Of a DNA stretch of 64,000 nucleotides, positions 31,613 through 40,906 are shown piece by piece; the first letter of the stretch is position 1; every line of letters starts with the position of its first letter. A program made the position numbers and the translations under genes. The notes under the pieces are model-generated. The model searched no databases, was not told the origin of the DNA, and worked only from the letters and a program-made list of their open reading frames with translations. This stretch comes from Pseudorhizobium endolithicum (GTDB lineage: Bacteria > Pseudomonadota > Alphaproteobacteria > Rhizobiales > Rhizobiaceae): the NCBI RefSeq assembly GCF_902153245.2, contig NZ_CABFWF030000012.1, positions 585,833 through 649,832 on the forward strand, written 5' to 3'.

Positions 31613-32542
31613 ATGCAAACAAAACCTTTCCGGATCGGCACGCGCGGCAGCCCGCTCGCGCTGGCGCAGGCGGCGGAAACGCGGGCGAGGCTGATGGCCG
31701 CCCACAACCTGCCCGAGGAGATGTTCGAGATCGTCGTGCTGTCCACCACCGGCGACCGCATCACCGACCGGCCGCTCAGCGAGATCGGCGGAAAGGGCCT
31801 GTTCACCCTGGAGCTGGAAGAGCAGCTGACCTCCGGCGAACTCGACTTCGCCGTGCATTCCTCCAAGGACATGCCGACGGTCCTGCCGGAAGGGCTCCAC
31901 ATCTCGGCCTATCTTCCGCGCGAGGACGTCCGTGACGCCCTGATCGGCCGGACGGCCTCGAGCCTGACCGCCCTTCCCGATGGCGCGATCGTCGGCACCG
32001 CGTCGCTGCGCCGCCAGGCGCTGGTGCGCCGCATCCGGCCGGACCTTCAGGTCACTGTCTTCCGCGGCTCGGTGGGGACACGGCTTCGCAAGCTCGACGA
32101 GGGGCATGTCGATGCCACGCTTCTCGCCTTCGCCGGGCTGAAGCGGCTGGCGCAGGAAGACGTGGTCACCGAGCTTCTCGATCCCGCCGAATTTCCGCCG
32201 GCACCGGCCCAGGGCGCCATCTGCATCGAGAGCCGCATCGGCGATGCGCGGGTCGACGCCCTGCTGGAAGCGGTCAACGACCGGCAGACCTATGATGCCG
32301 TCAGTTGCGAACGCGCTTTCCTCATGGCGCTCGACGGTTCCTGCCGCACGCCGATCGCCGGCTACGCCCTTTGCGAAGGCGAACACCTCCGCTTCTCCGG
32401 CCTGATCCTGACGCCGGACGGGCAGAAGGAATACTCCGTCGAGACGGAAGGGGTACGCGGGCAAGCCGAAGCGCTCGGCCGGCAGGCCGGCGAGCGTGTC
32501 CGTACCGCCGCGGGACCGGGCTTCTTCGAGACCTGGAGCTAG
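31613..32542 (+). CDS. hemC: hydroxymethylbilane synthase (porphobilinogen deaminase)
   Basis: Condenses four porphobilinogens into hydroxymethylbilane. The 309-residue protein starts at ATG 31613 ([17 protein letters not shown]). The reading frame is open far upstream, but that part is the antisense of tsaD. Motifs: [22 protein letters not shown], the Arg pairs in [12 protein letters not shown], and the dipyrromethane-binding Cys244 in [10 protein letters not shown]. It opens the plus operon hemC-hemD-mic60-hemY-terB-amidotransferase. Confidence 0.96.
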   Translation: MQTKPFRIGTRGSPLALAQAAETRARLMAAHNLPEEMFEIVVLSTTGDRITDRPLSEIGGKGLFTLELEEQLTSGELDFAVHSSKDMPTVLPEGLHISAYLPREDVRDALIGRTASSLTALPDGAIVGTASLRRQALVRRIRPDLQVTVFRGSVGTRLRKLDEGHVDATLLAFAGLKRLAQEDVVTELLDPAEFPPAPAQGAICIESRIGDARVDALLEAVNDRQTYDAVSCERAFLMALDGSCRTPIAGYALCEGEHLRFSGLILTPDGQKEYSVETEGVRGQAEALGRQAGERVRTAAGPGFFETWS

Positions 32543-32546
32543 GCCG

Positions 32547-33260
32547 GTGCGCATCCTGGTCACCCGCCCCCAAGGGGCTTCGCGGCGGACGTCGCAGCGG
32601 CTGAAGGCGCTGGGCCACGATCCCGTCACCCTGCCCGTGACGGAGGCCCGGCATCATCCGGACGAGGTGCGCGACGCCCTCGACAAGCCCTACAGCGCCC
32701 TGCTGGTCACCAGCGCGGAGGCCATCCGGGTGGCGCAATCCCCCGGCACCGGCTTGGCAGGCCATCTCGGTGCGACAGTGTTCACCGTGGGCGAAGCGAC
32801 GGCGAGAGCGGCACGCGAAGCCGGCTTCTCCGACGTCGAAGCGGCCGAGGGAACGGGTGCGAGCATGGTGCGGCTCTTCGCCGGGCGATGGTCGCGCCTG
32901 GCCTCGGCGGTACCCCTGCTCTATCTGGCCGGATGGCCCCGTTCACCGTCGCTTGAAGCGGGACTTGCGGAGCTTCGGATTCCCCATACTGTCGCCAGGG
33001 CCTACACCATGCGGCCGCTTGAAGTCGCACCGGAAGCGATGACGGCGGCGCTCCGGCGTCCTCCTGTCGATGCCGTCCTGTTCTATTCCCGCGAAACCGC
33101 GCGTCGCTTCTTTGAACTTGCTGCGGTTGACGACGTCCCCGGCCATGCCCGGCTTCTCTGCCTGAGCGGGAACATCATGGAGGCCGTGCCCGAGGCGCTG
33201 CGGCCCAATGTCCGCATTTCCGCCCGCCCGGATGAAGATAGCCTGCTTGCCCTCCTTTAA
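32547..33260 (+). CDS. hemD: uroporphyrinogen-III synthase
   Basis: Cyclises hydroxymethylbilane with inversion of ring D. The 237-residue product starts at GTG 32547 (VRILVTRPQGAS), 4 bp after the hemC stop. This family is poorly conserved, but the RPQG start, VGEATARAAREAGF, YLAGWPRSP and AVLFYSRETARRFF blocks are typical. Context with hemC makes the call secure. Confidence 0.93.
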   Translation: MRILVTRPQGASRRTSQRLKALGHDPVTLPVTEARHHPDEVRDALDKPYSALLVTSAEAIRVAQSPGTGLAGHLGATVFTVGEATARAAREAGFSDVEAAEGTGASMVRLFAGRWSRLASAVPLLYLAGWPRSPSLEAGLAELRIPHTVARAYTMRPLEVAPEAMTAALRRPPVDAVLFYSRETARRFFELAAVDDVPGHARLLCLSGNIMEAVPEALRPNVRISARPDEDSLLALL

Positions 33261-33349
33261 GCGCCGGCAAGGCTCAAAATCCGTCTCGCCCCTTCCCTTC
33301 AATCGCCCCTGTTACTAGTTTCAGGAGGAACTTGCAGAACGAGGTCTCG

Positions 33350-34618
33350 ATGGAACCGGAAAAACCGCCCCGCCGCCCGAAGCCGAAGAAGGAACCCGCG
33401 ACGATCGACCTGACGGCGGAAGAAGCGGCGGTTGCAGAACCGGTCCGCAGCAATGACACGGACGCAGCGGCCGACGGAACGCCGGATGCGTCCGTCGAAG
33501 AGAACCAGCCGCCCGAGGTCGCGCCGAACTCCGATCCGTCGCCGGCAAAGGCAGCCGAGGAGGAGCCGGTCGGCGAGCCGCCCGTGGCCGCAGAGCAGCC
33601 CGCTACCGAGCCGGTCGCCGCGGCGGAGGTCGAACGACCCGCCAGCCGACCCGGCGCGGCTGAGGAGGAGTTCTCGGCCTCCTCCGACAGGAAGCCGGCC
33701 GCCACCTCCACCCTGATTGCAGCCGGCATCTTCGGCGGCATCGTGGCGCTCGCGCTCGCCGGCAGCATGCAGTATGCCGGTTACCTTCCCGCGGTCGCCC
33801 GTTCGGCCGATGTCGGCGGCGAGATCCAGTCGCTTCGCCAGGAGATAGAAGCTCTCCGCCAGACGCCTGCCGCCCCCCCCACCGATCCTGCGCTCACGGC
33901 ACGGATCGACGGCCTGGAAGCTGCTTTGGCAGAGCGCGCTCAGGATAGCGGCGCCGAAGACCGGTTCGCAGCGATCGAGCAGCAACTGACGGAAATTCGA
34001 ACCGCCACACAAAGCACGGTCTCCGAAAACGCTGTGCTTCTGGAGCAGCTACAGGCACGGCTCGACGCAGCCGAGGCAAAACTGAACGAGCCGGGAGCGG
34101 AGGAAGCCGCCGCCCGCGCCATCGCCGCTGCAGCGTTGAAGGCCGCCGTCGATCGCGGCAGTTCGTTCGGCACCGAACTGGAAACCTTCGCGGCGGTCGC
34201 CCCCGACGGGCAGATTGCCGAACGGCTTCGGCCGTACAGCGATGAAGGCGTGCCGACCCGTGCGCAGCTGGTGGAACGGTTCTCCGCGGCGAGAGACCGT
34301 ATTGTCGATGCGGCCGCCGCGCCGGAGCAGGATCAAGGCATCGCCGGCCGGCTGATGTCGAGCGCCCTCTCCGTCGTGAAGGTCCGACGCACCGGTGACG
34401 TCGAAGGTGATAGCCCTGACGCGATCGTCTCGCGAATGGAAGCCGCATTGGATGCAGGAGACCTTCCCGCTGCGGCCGCCGAATGGGACACCCTGCCGCA
34501 GGAGGCCAAGGATGCCTCGGCGGATTTCCGGCGGGCCCTCGATGCGCGGATCGCGGTCGACGGGCTTATCGGCGACGCGGTCACGCGGGCCGTCAGCGAA
34601 ACCGGCCAGCAGAACTGA
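33350..34618 (+). CDS. Mic60/mitofilin-like inner membrane protein (COG4223)
   Basis: A 422-residue protein with an acidic Ala/Pro/Glu-rich N-terminus (about 1-115), one transmembrane helix (about 120-145, IAAGIFGGIVALALAGSMQ) and a periplasmic part. That part has coiled-coil segments (IQSLRQEIEALRQ, LQARLDAAEAKL) and a helical C-terminal mitofilin-type region. Alphaproteobacterial Mic60 homologues sit in the hem operon just here and shape membrane curvature (established for some species). I choose ATG 33350; a TTG at 33332 directly behind AGGAGG is also possible. It lies 11 bp before hemY. Confidence 0.85.
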   Translation: MEPEKPPRRPKPKKEPATIDLTAEEAAVAEPVRSNDTDAAADGTPDASVEENQPPEVAPNSDPSPAKAAEEEPVGEPPVAAEQPATEPVAAAEVERPASRPGAAEEEFSASSDRKPAATSTLIAAGIFGGIVALALAGSMQYAGYLPAVARSADVGGEIQSLRQEIEALRQTPAAPPTDPALTARIDGLEAALAERAQDSGAEDRFAAIEQQLTEIRTATQSTVSENAVLLEQLQARLDAAEAKLNEPGAEEAAARAIAAAALKAAVDRGSSFGTELETFAAVAPDGQIAERLRPYSDEGVPTRAQLVERFSAARDRIVDAAAAPEQDQGIAGRLMSSALSVVKVRRTGDVEGDSPDAIVSRMEAALDAGDLPAAAAEWDTLPQEAKDASADFRRALDARIAVDGLIGDAVTRAVSETGQQN

Positions 34619-34629
34619 GGAATGGCGGC

Positions 34630-36255
34630 ATGATCAGAATATTTGTGTTCATCCTCGTCGTCCTTGCTCTCGGATGGAGCTTCTCCTGGCTTGCAGACAG
34701 GCCCGGCCTGATCTCGATCACCTGGCAGGACTATCTGATCGAGACCAGCCTGATGGTGGCGGCCACCGCGCTTGCAGCCGTGATCGCGGCGATCATGATC
34801 CTCTGGTGGCTGGTGCAGTTGATCTGGACTTCGCCCCATTCCGTCCGCCGCTATTTCCGTGCCCGCAAGCGCGACCGCGGCTACCAGGCGCTCTCCACCG
34901 GGCTGATCGCCGCCGGTGCCGGCAACGCCATCCTCGCCCGCAAGATGAGCTTGCGCGCCCAGGGCCTGCTGCGTGCCGACCAGGAGCCGCTGCTCCAGTT
35001 GCTCGACGCCCAGGCCGCCCTGATCGAGGGTCGCCACGACGATGCCCGGCGACGCTTCGAGCGCATGGCCGAAGACCCGGAAACGCGCGAGCTCGGTCTG
35101 CGCGGGCTCTATGTGGAGGCACGCCGTGCCGGAGCGGACGAAGCGGCCAGACAATATGCCGAGCGCGCCGCCGAACATGCGCCCTATCTTCCCTGGGCGG
35201 CTGAGGCGACGCTGGAAGCGCGCTGTCGCGACGGCCGCTGGGACGAAGCGATCCGCCTGCTGGAACAGCAACGCATCGCCAGTGTCATCGACAGGAAGCA
35301 GGCCGACCGGTGGAAGGCGGTGCTTCTGACGGCCAAGGCCGGCGAGCGGCTGGAATCCGAGCCGAAGGCCGCGCGCGATGATGCGCTCGCGGCGCTGAAG
35401 CTCGCGAAGGATCTCGTTCCCGCCGCCGTCATTGCCGCGAAAGGCTACCTGCGCGAGGACAATATCCGCCGTGCGGCATCCGTTCTGGAAGGCGTTTGGA
35501 AAGCAGCACCTCATCCGGAGATCGCCAGAACCTATGTCCGGGCAAGAAGCGGCGACAGCGCGGTCGACCGGTTGAAGAGAGCTGAAAAGCTGGAAGCGAT
35601 CCGCCCCAACAACGTCGAGTCGCTTGTCGCCGTCGCGGAAGCCGCTCTCGATGCGAGGGAACTCGAACGCGCCCGCGCCAAGGCGGAGGCCGCGGCCCGC
35701 ATGGGCCCGCGGGAGAGCATATACCTCCTGCTCGCCGATATCGAGGAAGCCGATACCGGGGACCAGGGCCGCATCCGCCACTGGATGGCTCAGGCGCTTC
35801 GCGCCCCGCGCGATCCGGCATGGGTGGCGGACGGCCTCGTCTCCGAACAATGGCTGCCCATGTCGCCGGTTTCCGGCCGCATCGACGCCTTCGAATGGAA
35901 GGTCCCCTTCGGGCAGCTCGAAGGCCCCATAGAAGAAGGTGACCCCACCGGCGGGGCGATTGCGGAACTGCCCCCCGTCGCTTCCGAACCGGAGCCTGAG
36001 CAGCAACGAACGGCGGCCGTCGTGGACGTCACGCCTGCAGCGCAGCCGGAGCCGGAGCCGAGTACCGGCATGGCTGGCGACGACCGCAGGCCCGAGCAGA
36101 AGCGCGTGGTGCCGATTGCTGCAGCCATGGAAAACACGACGCAGCCGCCGAAGCCGGAAGAAGAACCCGATCCGTTCTTCGGCCGACCGCCCGATGATCC
36201 GGGCGTGAAGGATCCCGCCTCCTCGGAGCCGGCCAACCGCCTCCGGCTGTTCTGA
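34630..36255 (+). CDS. HemY-like TPR membrane protein
   Basis: A 541-residue inner-membrane protein of the proteobacterial HemY family (not protoporphyrinogen oxidase). It has two N-terminal transmembrane helices (about 2-20 and 38-62), then a HemY N-terminal domain and tetratricopeptide-like helical repeats (about 90-410). A long Pro/Glu-rich, low-complexity tail (about 430-541) ends it. It is thought to assist heme synthesis or membrane organisation; the exact role is unclear. The start is ATG 34630, 11 bp after the Mic60-like gene. Confidence 0.88.
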   Translation: MIRIFVFILVVLALGWSFSWLADRPGLISITWQDYLIETSLMVAATALAAVIAAIMILWWLVQLIWTSPHSVRRYFRARKRDRGYQALSTGLIAAGAGNAILARKMSLRAQGLLRADQEPLLQLLDAQAALIEGRHDDARRRFERMAEDPETRELGLRGLYVEARRAGADEAARQYAERAAEHAPYLPWAAEATLEARCRDGRWDEAIRLLEQQRIASVIDRKQADRWKAVLLTAKAGERLESEPKAARDDALAALKLAKDLVPAAVIAAKGYLREDNIRRAASVLEGVWKAAPHPEIARTYVRARSGDSAVDRLKRAEKLEAIRPNNVESLVAVAEAALDARELERARAKAEAAARMGPRESIYLLLADIEEADTGDQGRIRHWMAQALRAPRDPAWVADGLVSEQWLPMSPVSGRIDAFEWKVPFGQLEGPIEEGDPTGGAIAELPPVASEPEPEQQRTAAVVDVTPAAQPEPEPSTGMAGDDRRPEQKRVVPIAAAMENTTQPPKPEEEPDPFFGRPPDDPGVKDPASSEPANRLRLF

Positions 36256-36266
36256 CGAGGTCCTGT

Positions 36267-36731
36267 ATGTTCGAGCGTCTTCAGGCCTTCATCCAGAGTC
36301 TCGCCGCGAGCAGAACGGAAAGCGCTTTCGCGCCAGGCGATCCGCGTGTGGCCTTCGCGGCCCTTTGCTTCCAGGTCATGGAGGCCGACGGCACTGTATC
36401 GCAGGAGGAACAGCGGCATCTGCACGATCTTTTGCGGGAGCGCTACGACCTCGATGATGACAAGCTCGCCGAACTCGTCGATGCGGGACGCGAGGCAGGT
36501 CACGAGGCAGTCGACTATTATCGCTTCACGTCCGATCTGAACCGCCATCTGGACCCCGACCAGCGCGTCGAACTCCTTGGCGTCCTTTGGGATCTCGTCC
36601 ATGCGGACGGGAGACGAAGCGAGATGGAGGATCATGTGATCTGGCGGATCGCAGATCTTCTCGGCGTTTCATCCCGCGACCGTGTCCTGCAGCGGCAGGA
36701 GGCGCAGGCACGCTCCGAGCCGGAGGCGTAA
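36267..36731 (+). CDS. TerB-family (tellurite resistance-like) protein
   Basis: A 154-residue cytoplasmic protein with a TerB-like all-helical domain. The hallmark acidic metal-binding segments are MEADGTVSQEEQRHL and LVHADGRRSEMEDHVI. Isolated TerB genes like this are common and are not evidence of tellurite resistance. It lies 11 bp after hemY and 5 bp before the amidotransferase gene. Confidence 0.85.
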   Translation: MFERLQAFIQSLAASRTESAFAPGDPRVAFAALCFQVMEADGTVSQEEQRHLHDLLRERYDLDDDKLAELVDAGREAGHEAVDYYRFTSDLNRHLDPDQRVELLGVLWDLVHADGRRSEMEDHVIWRIADLLGVSSRDRVLQRQEAQARSEPEA

Positions 36732-36736
36732 CGCAT

Positions 36737-37525
36737 TTGAACAGGCCGTTCACGCAGGCAGGAACACTCCGCAAACCGGGGAAGCTTCCCATACTGGTGG
36801 TGCTTCACCAGGAGAACTCCTCGCCAGGCCGTGTAGGCCAGATGCTGGTCGACAAGGGATATCCTCTCGACATCCGCCGCCCGGTCCTCGGCGATCCGCT
36901 TCCTGAAACGCTCCTTGGCCATTCCGGCGCCGTCATCTTCGGCGGGCCGATGAGCGCCAACGATCCTGAGCCCTATATCCGGAAGGAGACGGACTGGATC
37001 GGTGTGCCCCTGAAGGAGGACAAGCCCTTCCTCGGCATCTGTCTCGGGGCACAGATGATGGTTCGCCACCTTGGCGGCACGGTCGCGGCCCACAAGGACG
37101 GCCTGGCGGAGATCGGCTGGTATCCCCTTCGGACCACCGAGCATGGACGGCTGCTGATGCCGCATTGGCCGCAGATGGTCTATCACTTCCACCGGGAGGG
37201 ATTCAGCTTGCCCCATGGCGCGCAGCGCCTTGCGGAAGGCGATGCCTATCCGAACCAGGCGATACGCTACGGACGGAATGCCTGGGGTGTCCAGTTCCAC
37301 GCGGAGCTGACGCGTGCCATGATGCAGCGCTGGGTGGTGCGCGGCGAACACCGCTTCATCATGCCGAACACCCAGAAGGGCAGCGAGCATCTGGAAGGCC
37401 GGATGATCTTCGACGCACCGCTCCGGCAATGGCTCTGGAGCTTCCTCGATCTGGTCTTCGATCGGCAGGAGTGCAGGGTCGCGGCCGAGAAACGGGACGA
37501 CCCGCAGGAAACCGCTCCGGCCTGA
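36737..37525 (+). CDS. class I glutamine amidotransferase-like protein
   Basis: A 262-residue protein with a class I (triad) amidotransferase domain. The nucleophile Cys is in FLGICLGAQMMVRHLG (about residue 98) and the catalytic His in GVQFHAELTRAMM. It resembles stand-alone GMP-synthase-like domains of unknown acceptor. The start is TTG 36737 (MNRPFTQAG) behind GGAGG. An earlier in-frame start would overlap the TerB gene. It is the last gene of the hem operon and convergent with the MFS gene. Confidence 0.87.
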   Translation: MNRPFTQAGTLRKPGKLPILVVLHQENSSPGRVGQMLVDKGYPLDIRRPVLGDPLPETLLGHSGAVIFGGPMSANDPEPYIRKETDWIGVPLKEDKPFLGICLGAQMMVRHLGGTVAAHKDGLAEIGWYPLRTTEHGRLLMPHWPQMVYHFHREGFSLPHGAQRLAEGDAYPNQAIRYGRNAWGVQFHAELTRAMMQRWVVRGEHRFIMPNTQKGSEHLEGRMIFDAPLRQWLWSFLDLVFDRQECRVAAEKRDDPQETAPA

Positions 37526-37559
37526 GCGAGACAGCCGGCTACCCCCGCTTCAAGGGGCG

Positions 37560-38795
37560 TCAGCGGTCCGGAGCATCCAGGCTGTCGATCCGGCGCAGTT
37601 GGGGAAAGCGCAGCGCCCAGAGCGCGGCGACCGCCAGCGTTCCGGCGCCGCCGATGACGACGGCGGGCACCGCACCTAAGACGGACGCCATAGTGCCGGC
37701 CCGGAACTCGCCGAGCTCGTTGGAAGCGCCGACGAACACCATGTTCACCGCATTCACCCGGCCGCGAACCTCGTCCGGCGTCCAGAGCACGATCAGCGTT
37801 TCCCGTACATAGACCGAGATCATGTCGGACGCGCCCATCAGCATGAGGGCCGCGATCGACAGCCACGCGGTATGCGAAATGCCGAAGACGATCGTCCCGG
37901 CACCGAACAGGGAGACGCCCGCGAACATCGCAACACCGGCATTGCTCCGAATGGGATAGAAGGCAAGCCATAGAGCGACGGCGACCGCCCCGATGCCGGG
38001 AGCCGCCCGCAAAAGCCCCAGGCCCCACGGGCCGAGAACCAGGATGTCGCGGGCGAAGATGGGCATCAGCGCCACGGCTCCCCCCAGGAGCACGGCGAAC
38101 AGGTCGAGCGAGATGGCGCCGAGCACCACTTTTTCCTGGCCGATGAACCGGAAGCCCGCCAGGATTTCGGTCCAGCTCACGGTTTTCGATCCCGTCCGCT
38201 GGGCCGGCTTCGGGACCAGCAAGACGAGAACCACCGCCAGCGCGAGCATTCCTAGCGCCACGGAATAGGCGATGGTTGCACCCATGCCGTAAAGCAGGCC
38301 TCCAGCCACCGGTCCGACGATCGAGGCGGTCTGCCATGAGGATGAGTTCCAGGCGATGGCGTTGGCGAGATCCCGCTCCGGCACGAGGTTTGGCGCGAGC
38401 GACTGCACGGCCGGCCCCATGAAGGCCCGCTCGATGCCGAAGACCGTCAGGATCACGAAGACCACCCACGGGATGAAAAGTCCGGCACTCGTTAGCACGA
38501 GAAGAGCGAGCGCACAGGCGAACCCGACCGCAAGGCAGATCGCGACGATGGCCCGGCGGTTGTAACGGTCGGCGACGGAGCCGGTGACCAGGATGAGCAG
38601 CAGCGAGGGCAGGAACTGGAAGAGGCCGATCAGGCCCAGATAAAGAGCGCTTCCCGTCTCGTCGTACATCTGCCAGCCGACGGATACGCTGATGATCTGG
38701 ATGGCGAATGCTGCAAGGAACCGGGCCGTGAAGAACCGCGCATAGGAGGCGTGTCTGAACGCTGCAAAGCGATCGCCGGTGGTGGGGGTGGGCAT
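37560..38795 (-). CDS. MFS exporter, EntS-like
   Basis: A 411-residue major facilitator protein with about 12 hydrophobic segments and the MFS motif [13 protein letters not shown] after the second helix. It belongs to the MFS_3/EntS-type exporters (siderophore or drug efflux). No siderophore genes are nearby, so the substrate is unknown. The N-terminus ([19 protein letters not shown]) is typical. It is divergent from yggT. Confidence 0.88.
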   Translation of the reverse strand: MPTPTTGDRFAAFRHASYARFFTARFLAAFAIQIISVSVGWQMYDETGSALYLGLIGLFQFLPSLLLILVTGSVADRYNRRAIVAICLAVGFACALALLVLTSAGLFIPWVVFVILTVFGIERAFMGPAVQSLAPNLVPERDLANAIAWNSSSWQTASIVGPVAGGLLYGMGATIAYSVALGMLALAVVLVLLVPKPAQRTGSKTVSWTEILAGFRFIGQEKVVLGAISLDLFAVLLGGAVALMPIFARDILVLGPWGLGLLRAAPGIGAVAVALWLAFYPIRSNAGVAMFAGVSLFGAGTIVFGISHTAWLSIAALMLMGASDMISVYVRETLIVLWTPDEVRGRVNAVNMVFVGASNELGEFRAGTMASVLGAVPAVVIGGAGTLAVAALWALRFPQLRRIDSLDAPDR

Positions 38796-38872
38796 CGGAA
38801 GAGAACTTTCCGCAAGCGGGCGACACCGGCGCGGAGCCGTTAAACACGTTGGTCCGCTGCCCGGGCCCGGCC

Positions 38873-38901
38873 CTTGCCCGTTAGTTCGCCAATGTCTACA
38901 T
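38873..38901 (+). promoter_or_regulatory. promoter of yggT-DUF167
   Basis: CTTGCC (38873-38878), 17 bp, CTACAT (38896-38901) differs by only one base in each hexamer from the rhizobial consensus CTTGAC-N17-CTATAT. The start would fall about 20 nt before the yggT ATG at 38929. Confidence 0.6.
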
Positions 38902-38928
38902 GTCTGTCAACAAGAAATGGAGACCTTG

Positions 38929-39219
38929 ATGCTCGCGCTGTTTCAGACGATCGATCTGGCTTTGAACCTCTATACCTGGGTGCTGATCGCCAGCGCCATC
39001 TTCTCCTGGCTCTACGCCTTCAACGTCATCAATTCCCGCAACCAGTTCGTCAATGCGATCGGCACCTTCCTCTACAATGTGACGGAACCGGTGCTGAGGC
39101 CGATCCGGCGCGTCATGCCGGATCTCGGCGGCATCGACATCTCGCCGATCATCGTCCTGCTGATCATCTTCTTCCTTCGCTCGCTCCTGTGGACAAGCCT
39201 CTACCCGCTGGTTGCGTGA
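38929..39219 (+). CDS. YggT family membrane protein
   Basis: A 96-residue YggT-type integral membrane protein with two hydrophobic helices (about 4-24 and 68-90). Between them is the conserved [19 protein letters not shown] motif. The role is unknown; relatives are tied to osmotic tolerance and cell division. I choose ATG 38929 because GGAG sits 7 nt before it; ATG 38917 is in frame. Its TGA overlaps the GTG of the DUF167 gene. Confidence 0.9.
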   Translation: MLALFQTIDLALNLYTWVLIASAIFSWLYAFNVINSRNQFVNAIGTFLYNVTEPVLRPIRRVMPDLGGIDISPIIVLLIIFFLRSLLWTSLYPLVA

Positions 39220-39530
39220 GCCTCCCCTACAGCCTTCACCCCGACCATGTCCGGCTGGCCGTTCGGCTGATCCCCGGCGCCGGACGGGACCGTGTGGACG
39301 GTGTAGAGAGGGCGGACGACGGATCGGTCTTCCTGAAGGCGCGCGTGACCGCCGTTCCCGAAGGAGGAAAGGCGAGCAAGGCGCTGGTGGAACTGCTGGC
39401 CAAGGCGCTCCACCTGCCGAAGAGCTCCCTGTCCATTCTCAGCGGCGAAACCGCGCGCAAAAAAATCCTCCGGATCGAAGGCGATCCGGAGGATTTGGCA
39501 TCTCGGATGAAGACCCTTACCGGGTCCTGA
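39216..39530 (+). CDS. DUF167/YggU family protein
   Basis: A 104-residue YggU-like protein that starts at GTG 39216, overlapping the yggT stop (GTGA). The conserved [14 protein letters not shown] and [19 protein letters not shown] segments define the family; function unknown. Its last 23 codons contain a perfect 15-bp inverted repeat that works as the terminator of the convergent ppa gene. Its stop is directly adjacent to the ppa stop. Confidence 0.9.
   Translation: MSLPYSLHPDHVRLAVRLIPGAGRDRVDGVERADDGSVFLKARVTAVPEGGKASKALVELLAKALHLPKSSLSILSGETARKKILRIEGDPEDLASRMKTLTGS
39463..39496 (-). terminator. ppa terminator embedded in the DUF167 coding sequence
   Basis: A perfect 15-bp stem (39463-39477 with 39482-39496) closes a 4-nt loop. 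On the minus strand it is followed by seven T, ideal for ending the ppa transcript 35 bp after its stop. On the plus strand only TTT follows. It encodes DUF167 residues around [13 protein letters not shown] in the opposite direction. Confidence 0.85.
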
Positions 39531-40064
39531 TCATTTCTTGTCGTTGAAGCGCTCGATCGCCTCGACGATCAGCCGCTTTGCGACCGAAACGTCCTGCCAC
39601 CCACCGATCTTGACCCACTTCCCGGGCTCCAGGTCCTTGTAGTGCTCGAAGAAGTGCTCGATCTGCTTGAGCGTGATCTCGGGCAGGTCGCTGTAGTTTT
39701 CGATCTTGTCGTAGCGGCGCGTCAGCTTCGGCACCGGCACGGCGATGATCTTCTCGTCCTTGCCGCCGTCGTCTTCCATCACCATCACGCCGATCGGACG
39801 GACGTTGATGACGCAGCCGGGAACCAGCGGCCGAGTGTTGCAGATCAGGACGTCGATGGGGTCACCGTCTTCCGACAGGGTGTGCGGCACGAAGCCATAG
39901 TTTCCCGGATAGGTCATCGGGGTATAAAGGAAGCGGTCGACGATCAGGGCGCCGGCATCCTTGTCCATTTCATACTTGATGGGATGGCCGCCGACCGGCA
40001 CTTCGACGATGACGTTGACGTCATCAGGAGGGTTTTTCCCTACGGAAATCGCATCGATACGCAT
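39531..40064 (-). CDS. ppa: inorganic pyrophosphatase
   Basis: Family I soluble pyrophosphatase, hydrolysing PPi and pulling biosynthetic reactions forward. The 177-residue protein has the family signature as GDPIDVLIC, the [17 protein letters not shown] substrate region and [12 protein letters not shown]. Length is standard. A CGGGGAG Shine-Dalgarno precedes the ATG. It is convergent with, and abuts, the DUF167 gene. Confidence 0.97.
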   Translation of the reverse strand: MRIDAISVGKNPPDDVNVIVEVPVGGHPIKYEMDKDAGALIVDRFLYTPMTYPGNYGFVPHTLSEDGDPIDVLICNTRPLVPGCVINVRPIGVMVMEDDGGKDEKIIAVPVPKLTRRYDKIENYSDLPEITLKQIEHFFEHYKDLEPGKWVKIGGWQDVSVAKRLIVEAIERFNDKK

Positions 40065-40168
40065 TCTTCTCCCCGGGTGAGGTGTGACGATGCGCCTCGA
40101 TACTGGGTATTATGCTGCAAGGCAACAAGGCTTTGGTCTGGCGCGGGATGTGCGACTGCCGGAGACTG

Positions 40169-40678
40169 TCAGCGGGGCCAGACGAAACCGATCTTGCGCA
40201 GCGAGGTCCCGCCGAAGTCCTCCATCCCCTCCACCATGTCGAGCCCGCCATGGCGGCGGAAGAAGCGGGCGGCATGCTCGCTGTCTTCGAGGCACCAGAC
40301 TACCAGACCGTCGCAACCCAGCGATTTCAGAAGCCTGCGGCTCTCCCCGAACAGGCGGCGCCCAAGCCCGATCCCCTGGAACTCCGGCCGAAGGTAGATT
40401 TCATAGACCTCGCCATCGTAAGGCAAGGCCTTGGCGCGGTTCAGCCCGATCGTCGCATATCCGGCTATGGTGCCTGCCACGTCCAGGACGAGCAGCGTCG
40501 CCGGACCCCGTGTCGCCTTGCGCCACCATGTCTCCCCGCGCCGCTCGAGCATTTGCGTGAGCGGCTTGTGCGGGATAAGGCCTGCATAGGTCTGGCTCCA
40601 CGACACGCGGTGCGTATCCGCGATCGCGGCCGCATCTTGCGGCTCGGCACGCCGCACATCTATGGATAACGTCTTCAT
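40169..40678 (-). CDS. GNAT family N-acetyltransferase
   Basis: A 169-residue GCN5-related acetyltransferase with the acetyl-CoA binding motif A as LRPEFQGIGLGRRLF (Q-x2-G-x-G). VWCLEDSEHAARFFRRHG follows, with the usual motif B shape. The substrate is unknown. I choose ATG 40678 (MKTLSIDVRRAE); the frame is open to 40750. It has a 103-bp gap to ppa and is likely monocistronic. Confidence 0.88.
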   Translation of the reverse strand: MKTLSIDVRRAEPQDAAAIADTHRVSWSQTYAGLIPHKPLTQMLERRGETWWRKATRGPATLLVLDVAGTIAGYATIGLNRAKALPYDGEVYEIYLRPEFQGIGLGRRLFGESRRLLKSLGCDGLVVWCLEDSEHAARFFRRHGGLDMVEGMEDFGGTSLRKIGFVWPR

Positions 40679-40860
40679 AACGTCACTCTGAACCCAATCA
40701 TCGGGCTTCGCGATAACACGATACAGTCTCGAAACGCCTTTCCCCAGCAATGGTTCTGGCGTTCCGGGATCAATGTTAACGCTTTTTTTACCCCTCCTTC
40801 AAGGCTGTGCAGGAAGGAGACACAACAATCCGGCGCAGGACCCCCGCCGGCCTACGAAAA

Positions 40861-40881
40861 ATGCCGCCCAAGGGGCGGCAT
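40861..40881 (-). terminator. leuC terminator
   Basis: A 9-bp stem (ATGCCGCCC/GGGCGGCAT) with a 3-nt loop is followed by TTTTTC on the minus strand, 26 bp after the leuC stop. The rest of the 228-bp spacer (40679-40906) shows no gene. Confidence 0.85.
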
Positions 40882-40906
40882 CACGTCGGAGAGGTTTCGG
40901 GTATCG

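Noticed and set aside
36267..36731. A tellurite-resistance locus based on the TerB-like gene.
   Set aside because: No terA, terC, terD, terE or terZ genes are nearby; lone TerB-domain proteins are common.
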